From NCBI GenBank assembly GCA_003116875.1, contig BCKT01000001.1, forward strand, positions 1,111,486 through 1,175,485: a stretch of 64,000 nt of DNA, read 5' to 3'. The stretch comes from Takashimella koratensis. Lineage: Eukaryota; Basidiomycota; Tremellomycetes; Trichosporonales; Tetragoniomycetaceae. The notes beneath the pieces are model-generated. The model was not told the DNA's origin. It made no database searches and saw nothing but the letters and a program-made list of their open reading frames with translations. This document shows, piece after piece, positions 27,101 to 40,239 of the stretch (the first letter of the stretch is position 1; each line of letters starts with the position of its first letter). Both the position numbers and the translations under genes were made by a program.

Positions 27101-29512
27101 GAAGGGACAGGAGGAGCGGGAGGAGTAGAAGGGCAAGGGAAGTTGAAGATGAGGAGAAAGAGTTTGTCGCCGAAGAAACGACCAGCTTCACCGGCGGTAT
27201 ACCAGCCGCCCCAAGTCCACCTGGAGCACGATGACGATAACCAATCGACTCCTTTGGCTGAACACCCTCCGAACCTGGCCACCGGTCCTAGCGCCGGTAC
27301 CCTCAGCCCCACTACCACTTCCACCGCCGCCCAGCCCCAGGGTGACGGGACTATGCCCGTCTCTCAATCCGGAGCGTCGATCGTCTCCGCCTCTATCCTC
27401 AGCGACGCCGCGACCGATATGTCGTTCACTGACCGACTGCAAATCGAGCTCCCACCCTTTGACACCAGCGCCCCTCTCCCGAGCGTGCCTGTCACACCGC
27501 AGTTGTCGACGGATACCGCTGATGAGAGGGAGAGGCAGAACCATGTCTCTCAGATGAGCGCGATGAGTGAGAGTGAATTGAGTTCGGGAGGAGGAGAAAG
27601 GTCGACGATCATGAAGACCCTGACGGGGCTTTGGGCGTTCCGAGCGGGAGATTATTCACCGCTAGAGTATCCTCTGTGAGTGTCACTGAAGTCGGGGAGG
27701 TGGTACGGGGGTGGTCTGTGAAGACCTCGGAGGGATGGAGGAATTGGTATTTGAGAAAAAGGAGCTGATCCAATGCTTCTTCACGCAAACAGGTCTGCAT
27801 CTGAGCACATTTTTGCCGACTCTCGAGTCATCATTCGTGAAAACGAACCAACCAGTATAATCGCCTTCACCCTAAGCTCCAAGACCTATCGAGACAAGAT
27901 GCGATCCGTTACTCCCGCTTCACGCGCGGGTCTCAGCGGTGTCGCCGGGAGTGCTGGTGGGAGTGGAATTGCGAGTAACAGCGGGACAAGTGCCGGTGGA
28001 ACTGGGCATAAGAAGCAGGAGACGTTTATGCCTGAAGATTCGGGGACGGATCGAGGTTCGACTTGGGATATCGTCTCGATAGATGATGCGATGGAGGCTG
28101 ATGATCCGAGTCGACAAGAGGGCGGGACCCATTTGAAATATGGTGAGCTGGTTGGGTCTGGGATGTTGCAGGAGGTAGTCGGGAGGAGTAAGGAAGTGGC
28201 AGCGATGTGGCAAGAGATGTGGCAGGAGATGGACCCGCCGTTTCGACTTGGGTTTTCGCGTGCTAATCTTCTTTGCAGACTTCGAATCCGGCTCGTCCAC
28301 CATCTTCTGCCGAATCTTCTTTGCTGAACAATTCGCAGCCCTTCGTACGGCCTGTCAATGCGAAGACAGCTTTGTCGAGTCCCTTTCTCGCTGTGTCCAA
28401 TTCGAAGCTTCGGGCGGTAAATCCGGTTCCGCCTTCCTCAAAACCAAAGATGATCGATTTATCGCGAAAGAAATTTCCCGACTCGAAATGGACGCATTGA
28501 CGAAATTCGCTCCTGCTTACTTTGAATATACGAGGAAAGCGTTCCAAGGGCAGAGACCGTCGGTACTTGCGAAAATTTATGGGTTCTTTAAGATTGGGTA
28601 CAGGAATGCAGTGACGGGGAGGTCGATGAGGATGAACGTCTTGGTTATGGAGAACCTGTTCTATGAGCGGCGGTTCGCCAAGGTGAGTGGAGATCGGGGA
28701 TGACGGGGCGATCTGAACAATGAGGAGTGGGCTGATACGATGGCTTGGACAGATCTACGACCTCAAGGGTAGTACAAGAAACCGATTGATTCAAGCGACA
28801 GGTCGAGTGAACGAAGTCTTGTGAGCGCTTTTCACTCGGCGATAGAGAGCGTTTAACTTGGCCTAGTGCTGATCATATCTTACCAGGCTTGACGAGAACC
28901 TGTTGGAGATGATCTACAAGCACCCACTTTACCTGCGCGAACACTCGAAACGGATTCTCCGCACGGCCTTGTTCAACGACAGTGAGTCGGCATGTCCATT
29001 CGTCTCTTCTCCAAACCCATCTTCTCCAAAACCATCACCTACATATCCATTACAGAGACATACTGACTCACGCCACTCGTCTCACCCCAACCCAGCCCTA
29101 TTCCTTTCCAACCTCAACGTGATGGACTACTCTCTCGTCGTAGGCGTCGATACAGATAAACGAGAGCTAGTCGTCGGTATCGTCGACTATATCCGCACGT
29201 TTACATGGGATAAGAAACTTGAATCCTGGGTCAAGGATTCTGGATTCCTTGGTGGGGCAGGGAAGGGCGAGCCGACAATCGTTACCCCGAAGCAATGTGA
29301 GTTTGGTCGTTAAGCTTTGGACAGGCAACGACCTGATATGGTCTCTTCTTGGGCAACTCTCTTGTCATATATTGACACTGACATTGCCCTCAGACAAGAC
29401 TCGGTTCCGCGCGGCAATGGAGAGAAACTACTTCCCCTCGGTACCTGACAGGTGGTCCAAGATTGGAGCCGAGGAGCCACAGCCTGAAGACGATGGCGTA
29501 GGCGGTATCTGA
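21145..29512 (+). CDS. FAB1: Phosphatidylinositol-3-phosphate 5-kinase (PIKfyve/Fab1)
   Basis: Twelve exons (21145-22194, 22247-23061, 23110-25497, 25583-25641, 25690-26155, 26227-27675, 27793-28142, 28279-28682, 28753-28820, 28887-28981, 29096-29296, 29394-29512) give 2487 aa. Domain order is a Ser/Pro-rich N terminus; FYVE zinc finger near residues 335-405 ([27 protein letters not shown]); Cpn60/TCP-1 domain near 650-900; Cys-rich CCR region near 1170-1310 ([27 protein letters not shown]); a long disordered linker; and the C-terminal PIP kinase domain with [13 protein letters not shown] [36 protein letters not shown] and [19 protein letters not shown]. It makes PI(3,5)P2 on vacuole and endosome membranes and controls vacuole size and acidification. 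It is longer than many Fab1 proteins because of the linker. Confidence 0.97.
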
Positions 29513-29845
29513 TCATGAGGTTCCCAAACATATCTTTCTCTTGTACTATGGTTTATCATTTCTAGTTCGTGACGCGTGACGATCAACATAGAGTAATGAC
29601 CCTTCGTGTTTCTCAGCCAAGTCATACATTGTTGTCTAAATTATTGGAAAGAGATGTAAACAGTGCAGGTAGAGTTGGACGTTAATTACAAAATATTTCG
29701 TGAGAGGATAGCGTTGGCAGCCGGGCCTCGCTGTTTCTAGGCGTCATGGAAGGTAAGGAAAAAAGAGGGTTGAGCGTTAATCGTTCAATTGTGGGGAGGG
29801 ATAAGTTGGGACAGAGGCACGGAGGGGGGTCATGACGCAAATTTC

Positions 29846-29880
<35 letters not shown>

Positions 29881-29961
29881 TCGAGCAAAGGAAACAGTCG
29901 AAAGGGGAGGAAGGAGAGAATACAGTAAAAAATCACAAAGGCCGGATCCGTATGGTGCTCT
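29513..29961. other. Convergent intergenic region FAB1 / CCH1
   Basis: This 449-bp space carries both 3' UTRs. It is AT-rich with an uninterrupted run of 30 A at 29847-29876. On the minus strand, which is the CCH1 sense, the run reads as poly-T downstream of the CCH1 stop. No gene seen. Confidence 0.55.
29847..29876 (+). repeat. Poly-A homopolymer (30 nt)
   Basis: Thirty consecutive A bases. The flanks show no target-site duplication or retroposed sequence, so a simple homopolymer tract is the most economical reading. Confidence 0.9.
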
Positions 29962-32900
29962 TTAGGCGTCCTCGGTATCGACAGCTTCTCGCATCATATC
30001 TACCACCAGTCAGCCTCTTTGATCCACGTTCCGCATTTTCACGAGCTTTCAAGGTCAAAAGACCCGCACTCACCTCCCCATACAGAAGTCGCCATTGAAT
30101 CGAAGAAGCCATCGGCGTTGACTTCCTCTGACGGCGAAGGTGACTCGCTACCGAAAAGTCAGCACACGGTCACACGTCCGTCGGCTTCATCGCATTTTTT
30201 CACTCTACTCACCGCCTGTGGGCGTCCTCTGAAGACAGCATACTACTGCTGCTCGAGACCTGCCGAGTAAGTGGCCTCGAAGCCACGGGACTTCTATTCC
30301 CACTTCCCACTCCTCCACTCCCACCTCCTCCCCCGCTGAGGCCGCCGGGACCCGCTAGGCTGCTGACGGACAAGGTAGGGGAATGACCTCTGCCTGATCC
30401 CGATCCTGAACCGGTCATGCCGTCGCGGTGGGCCTCGGGGGACAGCGGAGCGGATCGGGAATGTGACTCGGGGGACGTCGAGGCGAGAGGGGAGATGTCG
30501 CCAACGGCCATTGGGGTGGTGAGTTCAGGGATCATCGCGAGACTCGTCTCGGCCGGCTCGTGTGGCGGGGTCGCAGGGGTCGGTTCAAGAACGATTGCGG
30601 GGATACCTAAAGAAACGTACGGTGGTCAGCTTTAGATCCGAAGAGGAAGCGACGACAGCAAAATTGTTCTTCCGAGAGGTGAAATGGTCTGTACATACCT
30701 TCAGCTTCAGCAGCAAGCGTCCGCCGCTTCTCGTCCCTCCTCGCGACGAATCGTCGACGCCAGTAAACGGTGCGGAGCAAGCCACGAACTCGATCGAGGT
30801 TGACGAGGTCGGTGACTCTCTCCATCTTGGCGCGGCGAATGAGCAGGTCGTCGAGCCTGGCCCAATTGTCAGCTTGACCCCTGCTCCCTCCCCTTCATTC
30901 ATCACGTATCCCACAGAAGAACTTTTTCCGTCCTCAAACCCTCCACACTCACAGAAGCGCCTTCTCATCATCGATCAACTTGTAATGTGCGAGCATAATC
31001 ATCATTGCCGTGAAACTGATCCCCTTCCCAGGCTCCTCTGATATCCGAGCTTCATGGAACAACCTCGCATACAGCTGTCGCCTTGCTCGAACTTTTTTGT
31101 AATCGATCATTCGGATCTGGGCCTCGACGCGTCGGATATCAACCGCGCGCCGAACACCGTTGGCTACGAGGAGCTTTCCAGATGCGTTTTCGACGGGGTC
31201 GGGGATAGACGCGCGAACAAGGTTACTTATAGTGAATTCGGCAGGGTGAATACGGACTTCGAACACGCCGGTGAGCCGCTGTGGTTGGCAAGACAGTAGG
31301 TCAGCGGGTTCAAAACATTTACAGCCGGTACAAAGTGGACATGACGATAAATGGAGCGGCCAAACTCACAGAGAAGAACTTGACAAAGTCTTTTCGCTTG
31401 ATATACCCAGATCGCTCGGTATCAAACTCGGCCCAGACATGCTTAAACGAGCCTGACTGTTAGTTTTGATTGCTCTTCATCACATGGACTCACGAATCTC
31501 TTCTCGGTTCAAGGATGAGCCACCGGGCATTTGGTAGACGTATGCAAAGGATTCGACGACCACACCAGTGAACATGTTCACGAAGATGAACCTAAACGAA
31601 AGAATAAGAAACATGATCGATGCCCCAGTGTTGCTCAGAGCGGTCAGTGTTGGGTGGGTAGACTTACATGGAAATGATGTTCCAAGAGATGAATAGCGCA
31701 TATGCCCATGCCGCACTTCCACAGTCTGATTCGAGGTAGTTGCTGTTTGACGTGCATCGAGAACCAGAGACCGTGCTGGAAAGGAAATCATCAGCTTTGT
31801 GTCGCGGCGTCAACGATAGCAGCATTAGAAACCCACTAGTCGTGCATGTAACCGTTCCAACCCTCCCTGCAAATGTCAGCAGCCAGTCTATACCACTTCA
31901 CATTCAGGCCCTTGCTCACCCTGTCGACATGAAAGACAGCATAATCAATGTGTTGCCGAGAGAGTAATAATTTTGAAGTCTGGAGTAGGCGTTGTTCCCT
32001 TGCTTGGTCAAACCAAAGACCTCCATGAATACAATTGCGAAAAAGAGGAACAGCGTAGCCCAGAGCAAGAACAGGTTTCCGATGGCCGGCAAACTCGCCC
32101 TGTTTATCGAATCGTCAATGATTAGATATCATACAATGGTCTTTGTACGAAAGATGAGCCCCAGACTTACACTGAAGTTTTGAACAACTGGTTGAGCGAG
32201 TCGATGCGTTGAACCAACTTGAACGAGATTGACACAAGGAACAACTTTTGCAACTGAACATTGACTTGATCTCCGGGCAACCCAGCCGCGCTCGCCTGTA
32301 GTGCCGGGATAGTGGTTGCGAAACTGCCCGTGATGACCACAAGGTCAAACAGATTCCAACCGTTGGATCGGAAACTGTTGAAACCGACACCAAAGAATCG
32401 AATAAGGAGATCGACGGCGTAGAGGATTGTAAGGCTAAGGAAGATCCAATCTGCCAAAGAGCGTCAGTAAAGGAACTGGATGATATCAATATATCTAAGC
32501 TTACTGAGCTGGTAGTCCGAGACAATGTTGTTGGAGTAATCTTCAAACCTGAGATTGACTCAAGCATCAGCACGACTTTCGTGATTCAGCTTTCAGTTGA
32601 CTCACATGAGCAGCAGCATGTGGAGATAGTAAATGGCGGTGAATGACTGAGCCCAGTATCCCGACTTGTCCGTAGCGCGGCGATAACACCATGCTCGCAG
32701 CGGTGTTTCCGGCTTGTCTTTGGGCAACTGTGACGGTGTCTGCCTTTTGATAAACTTTGACAAGTCGACCCATTGCCTTTGCTCTTTAGTGAGCAGCGCC
32801 ATGCCCGATCGGATACTAAAGTTCTCGATAATGATGCTGACGAATAGCGTGAGGATGATGACTCCACCGAATAGGTTGAAAATCAGGAAGAAGATGGCGT

Positions 32901-35900
32901 TCCACTGAGACGCATTGTCTTGAGGTTGTTGGTCCTGGCCGACAATAGTCATGACAGAAGCCATGACGTTGATCCAGCCTTCGAGAGAGACGATCTCGAA
33001 CAAAATCAAGATCGATTGACGGAAGCTGTCAAATGCCCAAACACTAGCCGACTCGTTCGGATTCGACCAAACACGGGGTGCGAGGAAATTCAGCGAGTTG
33101 TCGATAGGGTTAGAGACGTATTCGTTGAAGCAATCCACGAGGCCCGTCGAGTTGCCGTCGTTGCAGAAGTAGAGCAGGCCAGAGAAAATGTTCAATCTGT
33201 AACAATGCGAGGTTTAGGTCAGCGTCTACTCTTTTGTATTCCTCTTGGCAAATGGAAACCAGTACTCACCCCCACACTGCAAACGGGATGAGGTAGAGCA
33301 CCATCAAAATCGACGCATCGAGAATCCTGAGAGCGCCTGCAAAGATGACGGCGTGGAATGTGTCTCGCAAACGCGAAAAGAGAGTGATCAGACGCAACGC
33401 TCTGAACCCCTTCAACGCCCGAGTCACACGACTAAGACCGCCAATGAAGATGAGCGATGTCGTCGTGTTGACAAGCAAGGTAAGGAGGATTCCAAAATCC
33501 AGGACGTTCCACAACGACAGTAGGTACGCGTTGGGCGCGAAAACGAACCCATCGGCAATGATCTTGATCGCTGCTTCGAGGATAAAGATCATCCCAATCC
33601 CGACTTCCGCCAAGTCGAACCACGTTCCCCGATGGAACCCATGTTCAGCGTAGTAGTCCTTGCGATACAGTGGGGTAGCGATACCTGCGACGACGATACT
33701 GCCGACGATGGAGAGGAAAAGAATCCCCTTGAAGACGAGCTCCATGATCGGGTTGGGCGCGCGGCCAAAGATTCGCTCGCCGTATGCGGGAGCTACACAG
33801 GCTTGACAGAATCGACGAACAGGGTTGTTCTGCTTGAACAGCCACAGGCTCTGGTCAAATGTGGGGTGGGCGGCGATGAAATCGGCTTGCTGGTTGCGGC
33901 GCTCTCGGATCGCGTCCATGTGTTCGTCGACAGATGGACCGGCGTTGATGGGAGGTAACAGGTCGGTCCTGAGCCAGTCAGGCAACTTTTCGACTGAGAG
34001 TCGATTCTGTTCAAACTCACAATCCTCGGTCATCTTCAAAATCATCCAGATCTTCTACCCTAGCAGAGCGGGGGCGAGCGAGGTGTCGTAATGGGATCGC
34101 TGCTTCCTTTGTCTCAAACCCAAACAACCTCTTCATTGCGCCCTTCGTCGAGTTTGCATCATCGGCCTTCATCTATGACGCCGTCAATTTCTGAGTCCTC
34201 ACTTCATTGCCTACCTTTGGGGCACCGACGTCTGCTCCGATTGTTTGTTTCAGCGGCAGGACAAGGTTAGGCGGCAGCGTCTCTACCTTGACGGCTTTGT
34301 GTTGCGGCTTCATCAGGCGGTACGGGTTGAGTCGGTCGATCCAGCTGACGTGAGCAGAAGCCGGTTCCGCTTTCCGAATGAATGCTTCGATTTGCTGTTT
34401 TCGCTTCAACTCTTCAGCGACGGCAAAGTTCTGAGGATATGTCAGCTTGACCCTGTTGATCAAGGTTCTCCACGCCACGCGCACCTCGTTGATGACAGCA
34501 ATGAACATTTGAAGCATGACGACTGGTAGTGGGGTCAACAACTATATCAGGACTCGTTGACATACAGTTGGAGAACAGGAACCATCCACAGAGGAAGATA
34601 CAAACGATCCATCCTTGAGCGAAATCAAACTCGGCGTCCATCTGTCCGTTAGCAATGACACTCCTTCAAGGGAAGACTCACCGCTGCATAAAGCACCGTG
34701 GTCCAGTTCTCTGATGAGAAAATCTGGTACATGCCCAGAAACGAGTTGTACGCTTGTGAGAAGGTGATTGTATCGCCCAAAGCGATATCGCCTCGGATAA
34801 GTTGAACCGCCTGGTGATCGATATCAGTTATCGTCTTTGTCTCTCACCAGCCTGAGTACTCACCATGAGAGCGCCGATAAAGTTCATGAGGAAGAGGAAG
34901 ATGACCATGTTCAGCAGGCCAGCAAAACTGCCAAAGACCGTCACCTATGGTCGAGTGTTAGAACCCATTGTAACTATGCAGTCGAGAAAGCCTTACCAAT
35001 AGTGGTTTCATTCTGGGGAAGGCCAAGATGAAGCGGTACCACCTCAACAGCTGAAATACGGTGAGCCAGGGGTAGACTGTCGCGCTGCTGATTGCCGGGA
35101 TTTGAATGATTGAGCACATGAGCGCAAGGAACAGATCAAAGTTGTTTCGTCCACGATGGAAGAAATCTCTATAGTCTGGCATGTACCCTGCGAAACGAAT
35201 GATGATCTCGAGGTCGAACGCGAGCGTCGCCGCGATTTCAATGTTTTCTGCTCAAGTCAGTGGTTGTTCCCTTGGTAAACAGTGTCGCAGTACCCACTGA
35301 GAAGGTTGATGGTGTCGCCTGAGGAATTTGCAGTCTTGCATGCTTGCGCGATGAGGTCAAGGAGGATGAGAAACACCCAGAAGAGCTCTGTTTTCTCATA
35401 CCACTTGAGCAGCGTACTTGTCTGTTGTCGTTTCGTCTCCGTCGCCCACTGAGGATCAGCCTGCAACAGAGATTGGTCCGCTCCGAAAGCACTCCGTTTT
35501 GTCTCTGCGCGAATGTCTTTGAAAGTGTTGACGACAACAGCGACGAGCAAGTTGATGAGCCAAAAATTCAAGACGATGATCGCTGCCAAAAAGTACAGCG
35601 ACGAGCTGTAGTAGTCCGAGTCCATCGACGCATACATGGTCTGGGACCATGTATTGGCTAGGTGTAATGTCAGATGGTAGACGAAAGCGTTGAGGGCAAG
35701 AGGCACTGACCAGAGGCAATGACAATGACCTGGACGAGGGCAGCAAAGACGTTGTCAAAACTCTCTGCGTTCCCATTCAGACCAGCTCCTGTAGTCTGAG
35801 GGGTAGAATTGCGCCGTCAGCAAAGGTATTTCTGAACTTGGAGCTGTGATGTTATCTTCTGAGGCTTTACTCACCTGGCAAACCTGGTTGATTGGGCAAA

Positions 35901-37840
35901 TATAACCCTTTGCCGAGATTTCCGACTCGAATCCGTCTGTATTCAAGTACCGCGCGTTCGTCAGGTTGGTCGGATCGATCCAGCCTCCACAAGCCTGCGA
36001 CCAAGGTGCCGAGTCCGACATATCTATCGTATTCGAAGAGTTGTTCGGATCGGTGAGAATACAGTTTCTCCTAAATGATCCACGGAAACTCTGTACGCCA
36101 ATGATCGAGAAGACGGCCGCCGCGAAGCAGATGAAGAACGTCACAGTGATGAGTAACGGTCCTGCCTGTTTCAGCGAGTGGAGGATGGTCGTTGTTCCGC
36201 TAGTGATGACCAGGAGTCGAGCAGCACGGAGGACGCTGAGAGCCCGGAAGATGTAGATATGGCGAGAGGCGGTAGCTTCTTGCCCTGTGATGGCGAGAAT
36301 AAAGGTGATCCAGAAGGCAAAGACGGCGATCATGTCGATTCGATGCCACGAGTGACGGAGGTATGGCCGACCTTGGGCGGAGAGGGTGAGTTGCTTGGCG
36401 ACTGCTTTCTGGAAAGGGAGCTCGCTAAGCAACCTCGTCTTCCCACCCGCTGTCATGGGGGTCTTGGCCTCGGTCGTTCTTTCCGTCTTCCACGACTGCG
36501 ATCGCGGCGGTCCCGTCCGTGAAAGATTACGTTGCACTGTTCCCCTAGCGCGCTGTATTCTGCGTTCGGCGACAGTGAGGACTCCCTGGGTCGGCGAGAA
36601 AAGAAAGTCTTGCAACGATGTCTCCGGATCGAGGATGAGTCCGCTGACGACGATTCGAGCGAACATCTCGAGTCTAAGAAGAGTAAATACCTACAGGTCG
36701 TCATCATCAGAGCAGGTGAACTCACGTGAAGACGGCAAAGAGCGCGAGGAGGACGAAATCCTCCCACGAAGTGAAGTATCCCGAGTCAACTCTTGGTTCG
36801 TTTAGTGGAGATGAAGACTGGATAGCAAGGACGACGACGTTTGTAATGATCATTGCGAGAATAGCTGGCTCCGTCCATCTGCAGACAGACGATCAGCGCA
36901 AGCACTGACACATTTCCATTCGCACTCACGGGTACCGTAGCAACTTGTCCATTGCCCGTCTTGTTCTGCTCGACGCTGTGAAGATACACAATGTGCGACC
37001 TCTCAGGCCCTCTACCGGTGGGAGTACCTGTACAGGCGGAGGCGGCTGGATTGGTATTGGTGGAGGTTGGTGCTCGACCCCATCCTCGTCTTCATCTTGC
37101 AACCTGACCATACCGTCGTGATCTGCACCTATGATATTGACTACACGTACGCTGGCCTTTCTGAGCTGGTTCGAGACGTTCCGTAGTGTAGGGCTGCGGC
37201 GCACCATTTCACTCAGTCTCGAAGGTACAGGGGACCGAATGAGACCTTCACCGTCATACACCCTCTGTCTCCGACTCGAGCCAGCGACGTTGTCCCCACT
37301 ACCTCCTGCGTCCATGTTTGGTGTGAGCCGCTCCATGTCTTCTGCCCCGCCCGAACCGGACGCGATACCGCCGACACCGACACCGACACCGCCAATCGCC
37401 ACGTCGCTGCGGCTCGAGTCAAATTCGTCGCCTGCGGAACCTAAGGACGCCTCGGATTGGAGTTGGAAGAAGTAGGGGCGAGTGTGTGAGGCGGCGAGAT
37501 CTATCTCTCCGTTTGGTGAGAACGCGACGCTCCCACGAGGCTGGTGGAGCCCAGTGGACGGATGGCTGCTACCCTGCCCGCCGTTGGGGTCCGAGGGGGG
37601 CGGTGCAGGGACAGAAGGCATCGGTGGGGTCGGTGTATGTGTCATGACGTGCTGCACGTCCTGTACTGTGAGGCTCTCTTCGCGTGGTCGGTTCCAGCTA
37701 AGTCGGCGTGACAGCCCCTCGTCGTGCATAGATATAGGGGAGGCGGAAGGGGAAGGGCTCGTACTGCGCACCGCCGAGGACGTCGAGTAAGTCGAGTCGT
37801 GCCGCGAATGAGAGCGGGAATGGGAAGGCGCCCGGGACAT
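29962..37840 (-). CDS. CCH1: Voltage-gated calcium channel alpha subunit Cch1
   Basis: A multi-exon gene, estimated at about 2000 aa. A Ser/Pro-rich N terminus (exon 37840 to about 36950) is followed by four six-helix repeats. S4 helices are visible as [13 protein letters not shown] (I), [15 protein letters not shown] (II) and [16 protein letters not shown] (III); S4 of IV is weakly charged ([14 protein letters not shown]). Pore filter residues read N in SANTW (35653-35655), E in SSENW (34709-34711), E in SLEGW (32980-32982) and E in [10 protein letters not shown] (31863-31865). The C-terminal part has [20 protein letters not shown], an EF-hand-like [20 protein letters not shown] and a Ser/Gly-rich tail ending [12 protein letters not shown]. 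Cch1 with Mid1 forms the high-affinity plasma-membrane Ca2+ channel of fungi. I traced the ends and several junctions but not every intron. Confidence 0.95.
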
Positions 37841-37902
37841 TGTCTGTGAATTGGGCGAGTACAGGTGAGGGAAGCAGTTACCGCGGCATCTGACAACGGG
37901 GT

Positions 37903-38566
37903 GGGGGGGGGGGGGGGGGGGNNNNNNNNNNNNNNNNNNNNNNNNNNNNNNNNNNNNNNNNNNNNNNNNNNNNNNNNNNNNNNNNNNNNNNNNNNNNNNN
38001 NNNNNNNNNNNNNNNNNNNNNNNNNNNNNNNNNNNNNNNNNNNNNNNNNNNNNNNNNNNNNNNNNNNNNNNNNNNNNNNNNNNNNNNNNNNNNNNNNNNN
38101 NNNNNNNNNNNNNNNNNNNNNNNNNNNNNNNNNNNNNNNNNNNNNNNNNNNNNNNNNNNNNNNNNNNNNNNNNNNNNNNNNNNNNNNNNNNNNNNNNNNN
38201 NNNNNNNNNNNNNNNNNNNNNNNNNNNNNNNNNNNNNNNNNNNNNNNNNNNNNNNNNNNNNNNNNNNNNNNNNNNNNNNNNNNNNNNNNNNNNNNNNNNN
38301 NNNNNNNNNNNNNNNNNNNNNNNNNNNNNNNNNNNNNNNNNNNNNNNNNNNNNNNNNNNNNNNNNNNNNNNNNNNNNNNNNNNNNNNNNNNNNNNNNNNN
38401 NNNNNNNNNNNNNNNNNNNNNNNNNNNNNNNNNNNNNNNNNNNNNNNNNNNNNNNNNNNNNNNNNNNNNNNNNNNNNNNNNNNNNNNNNNNNNNNNNNNN
38501 NNNNNNNNNNNNNNNNNNNNNNNNNNNNNNNNNNNNNNNNNNNNNNNNNNNNNNNNNNNNNNNNNN
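37903..38566. other. Poly-G run and 645-base sequence gap
   Basis: Nineteen G (37903-37921) precede 645 N (37922-38566). The gap removes the 3' end of the next minus-strand gene and part of the CCH1 upstream region. A homopolymer at the gap edge suggests read failure. Confidence 0.98.
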
Positions 38567-38609
38567 CCCTCCCCTTCACCCCCCAGCCTCTCCTATGCCT
38601 TGAACTCAC

Positions 38610-39407
38610 CAGTATACGTATAGGCATCCTCTCCAACCTTTGTCAATTCCTTGCCCTTATCCTGACCCTCTACGAGCAGCGCCGGGCGGACGACAATGTA
38701 CTCTGGCAAGAAGTTTTCAGGTGCCGAGTCTTTATCGGCGAGCGGGAGGATATTGGGCGGCGGGATGTGGGCGGTAGGTGTAGAGGTAGTAGAGGATGCG
38801 CGGAAGACAAGGTATTCGAGACCTTCTTTGTCCTGGTGCGGTTTATTCAGGAGCCACGGGTAGAGGATCTAGAAAGTGTCAGTGGATTGACAAGTGGTTC
38901 GAGGTGGGATAGGCCTAGCTGATATATTAGACATACCCTCAGAGCCAGAGGCATGACCTTGTGGTTCTCGCCCATTCCCATGGAACTGACGACGATGAGG
39001 CGAGGCGGCTTCTCGAGTTCTTTGAGAACACGAAGGAGTGCTAAGCCACCTTGAGTGCAGAGCGTCGGATCGTCATTTACCACTCCCCAGACCGTAAGTT
39101 TTGGCGATCCGCCTAGACATCTCAGCGCTCTTCTTGAACGAGGTTTCAGCCAGTTGCTCAACTCACCAATAGTGGAGATCACCACGTCCGCTGAAGAATC
39201 CACAACTTTTCGTAGATCCGCTTCGTCTTTTGCATTCCCGACGACGACCCGGACTTTCCCGCTCTCGATGTACGGCTTGATTTTTTCGTCTGTGTCGAAG
39301 ATCTCGGGTTTACGGAGAAGGACAGTGGTTGTCCAGCCTTGCGCGAGGAGGTTGAGGAGGGTGAAGTAGCCGACCCCACGGGAGGCGCCGAGGATGACTG
39401 CGTGCAT
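38610..39407 (-). CDS. NAD(P)-binding NmrA-like protein, 3' end in gap
   Basis: Three exons are visible (39407-39167, 39112-38937, 38868-38610), in phase. A Rossmann start, MHAVILGASRGVGYFTLLNLL, gives the G-x-x-G-x-x-G dinucleotide site. Further motifs are VRVVVGNAKDEADLRKVV, ADVVISTIGG and LIVVSSMGMGENHKV. This is the NAD(P)-binding/NmrA-like atypical short-chain dehydrogenase family, without an obvious catalytic YxxxK. The substrate is unknown. The last visible exon ends at a GT donor (GTGAGT). By comparison with the neighbour at 40240-41163, only about 25-30 C-terminal residues should be missing inside the gap. It is a tandem paralogue of that gene. Confidence 0.8.
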
Positions 39408-39415
39408 GGTGGTTG

Positions 39416-39446
39416 GGTCGGTCGGTCGGTCGGTCGGTCGGTCGGT
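39416..39446. repeat. GGTC tetranucleotide microsatellite
   Basis: Seven perfect GGTC units plus GGT. It begins 9 nt upstream of the ATG of the NmrA-like gene, so it is inside that gene's 5' leader (GACC on the mRNA strand). Confidence 0.95.
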
Positions 39447-39544
39447 GTGGGTTGTGAGCTGTAGGTTGTGGGTTATAGGTTGGGGTTTTGTGGCTGGGTG
39501 AGCTGAACGGAGAGTGGAAATCGCGAGGGTAGTAAGGGGGGAGT

Positions 39545-39579
39545 GTGGGAAGTGGGAAGTGGGAAGTGGGAAGTGGGAA
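39545..39579. repeat. GTGGGAA 7-bp tandem repeat, five copies
   Basis: Five exact 7-bp units upstream of the NmrA-like gene start, in its promoter or leader. Confidence 0.95.
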
Positions 39580-40239
39580 GTGTGGGGCGGAATGACGACA
39601 GACCTTGGGTGATATTTATATCCCTCGCCATCTCCATGACGATGTGCCGGGTCATATGCTCTATACGACATCCGGCCTACTGATCTATTCTTGGGCCTGA
39701 GTTGAAGTCACGGTGCCGTGCTCGGTTCTGTGTGCGGCTCGCTGCCCGAGTCCGAGACTCCACTTGTCAGCGCGTATTGTAGAATNCCCCTCCNCCCTCC
39801 NCCCTCCACCCTCCAACCGCCTCCACCCCTCCCATCACCAGGCACCAAACATCGGACACGGAACACGGCTACTCGGGCACTTTCCTCACTCTTCTTTGCC
39901 CGCCTGGTCCATCGCCGTCGACAACATCCGCGAGATGATCCGATCCCCGAAGTCTGCAACCTCAAGACTCGCCGAAGACGCGCATCTGAACTGTCTCTGC
40001 ACCTTCACCTCCACACCCGCGCCTGCCTCGTCTCCGTTCAACCAGTCAACGTCATGCCGAGTCGGCAGACCTCCTCCATTATTAGCTCGAGTACCTCAAA
40101 TACCCTCTACTCCATGTCTTCGGTCTCGTCAAACTCTTGCATCTATTCCTCTCCCCCCATTATCCCGCGCCTACACTTGCAACGCCTTTCTAACCTATCT
40201 GACACCGTAACTGACCTAACAACCACCTCCATCCCTCCC

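Larger units (their letters stand above)
39408..40239. promoter_or_regulatory. Spacer between tandem NmrA-like paralogues
   Basis: These 832 bp hold the promoter and leader of the first paralogue and the 3' UTR of the second. Two tandem repeats lie within 180 bp of the start codon (39416-39446 and 39545-39579). Three single N occur in a C-rich tract at 39786, 39794 and 39801. Frames on the + strand across 39713-40240 look like chance. Confidence 0.45.

Noticed and set aside
29847..29876. Poly-A tract as the tail of a retroposed element
   Set aside because: No target-site duplication and no upstream element sequence; it sits where 3' UTRs converge.
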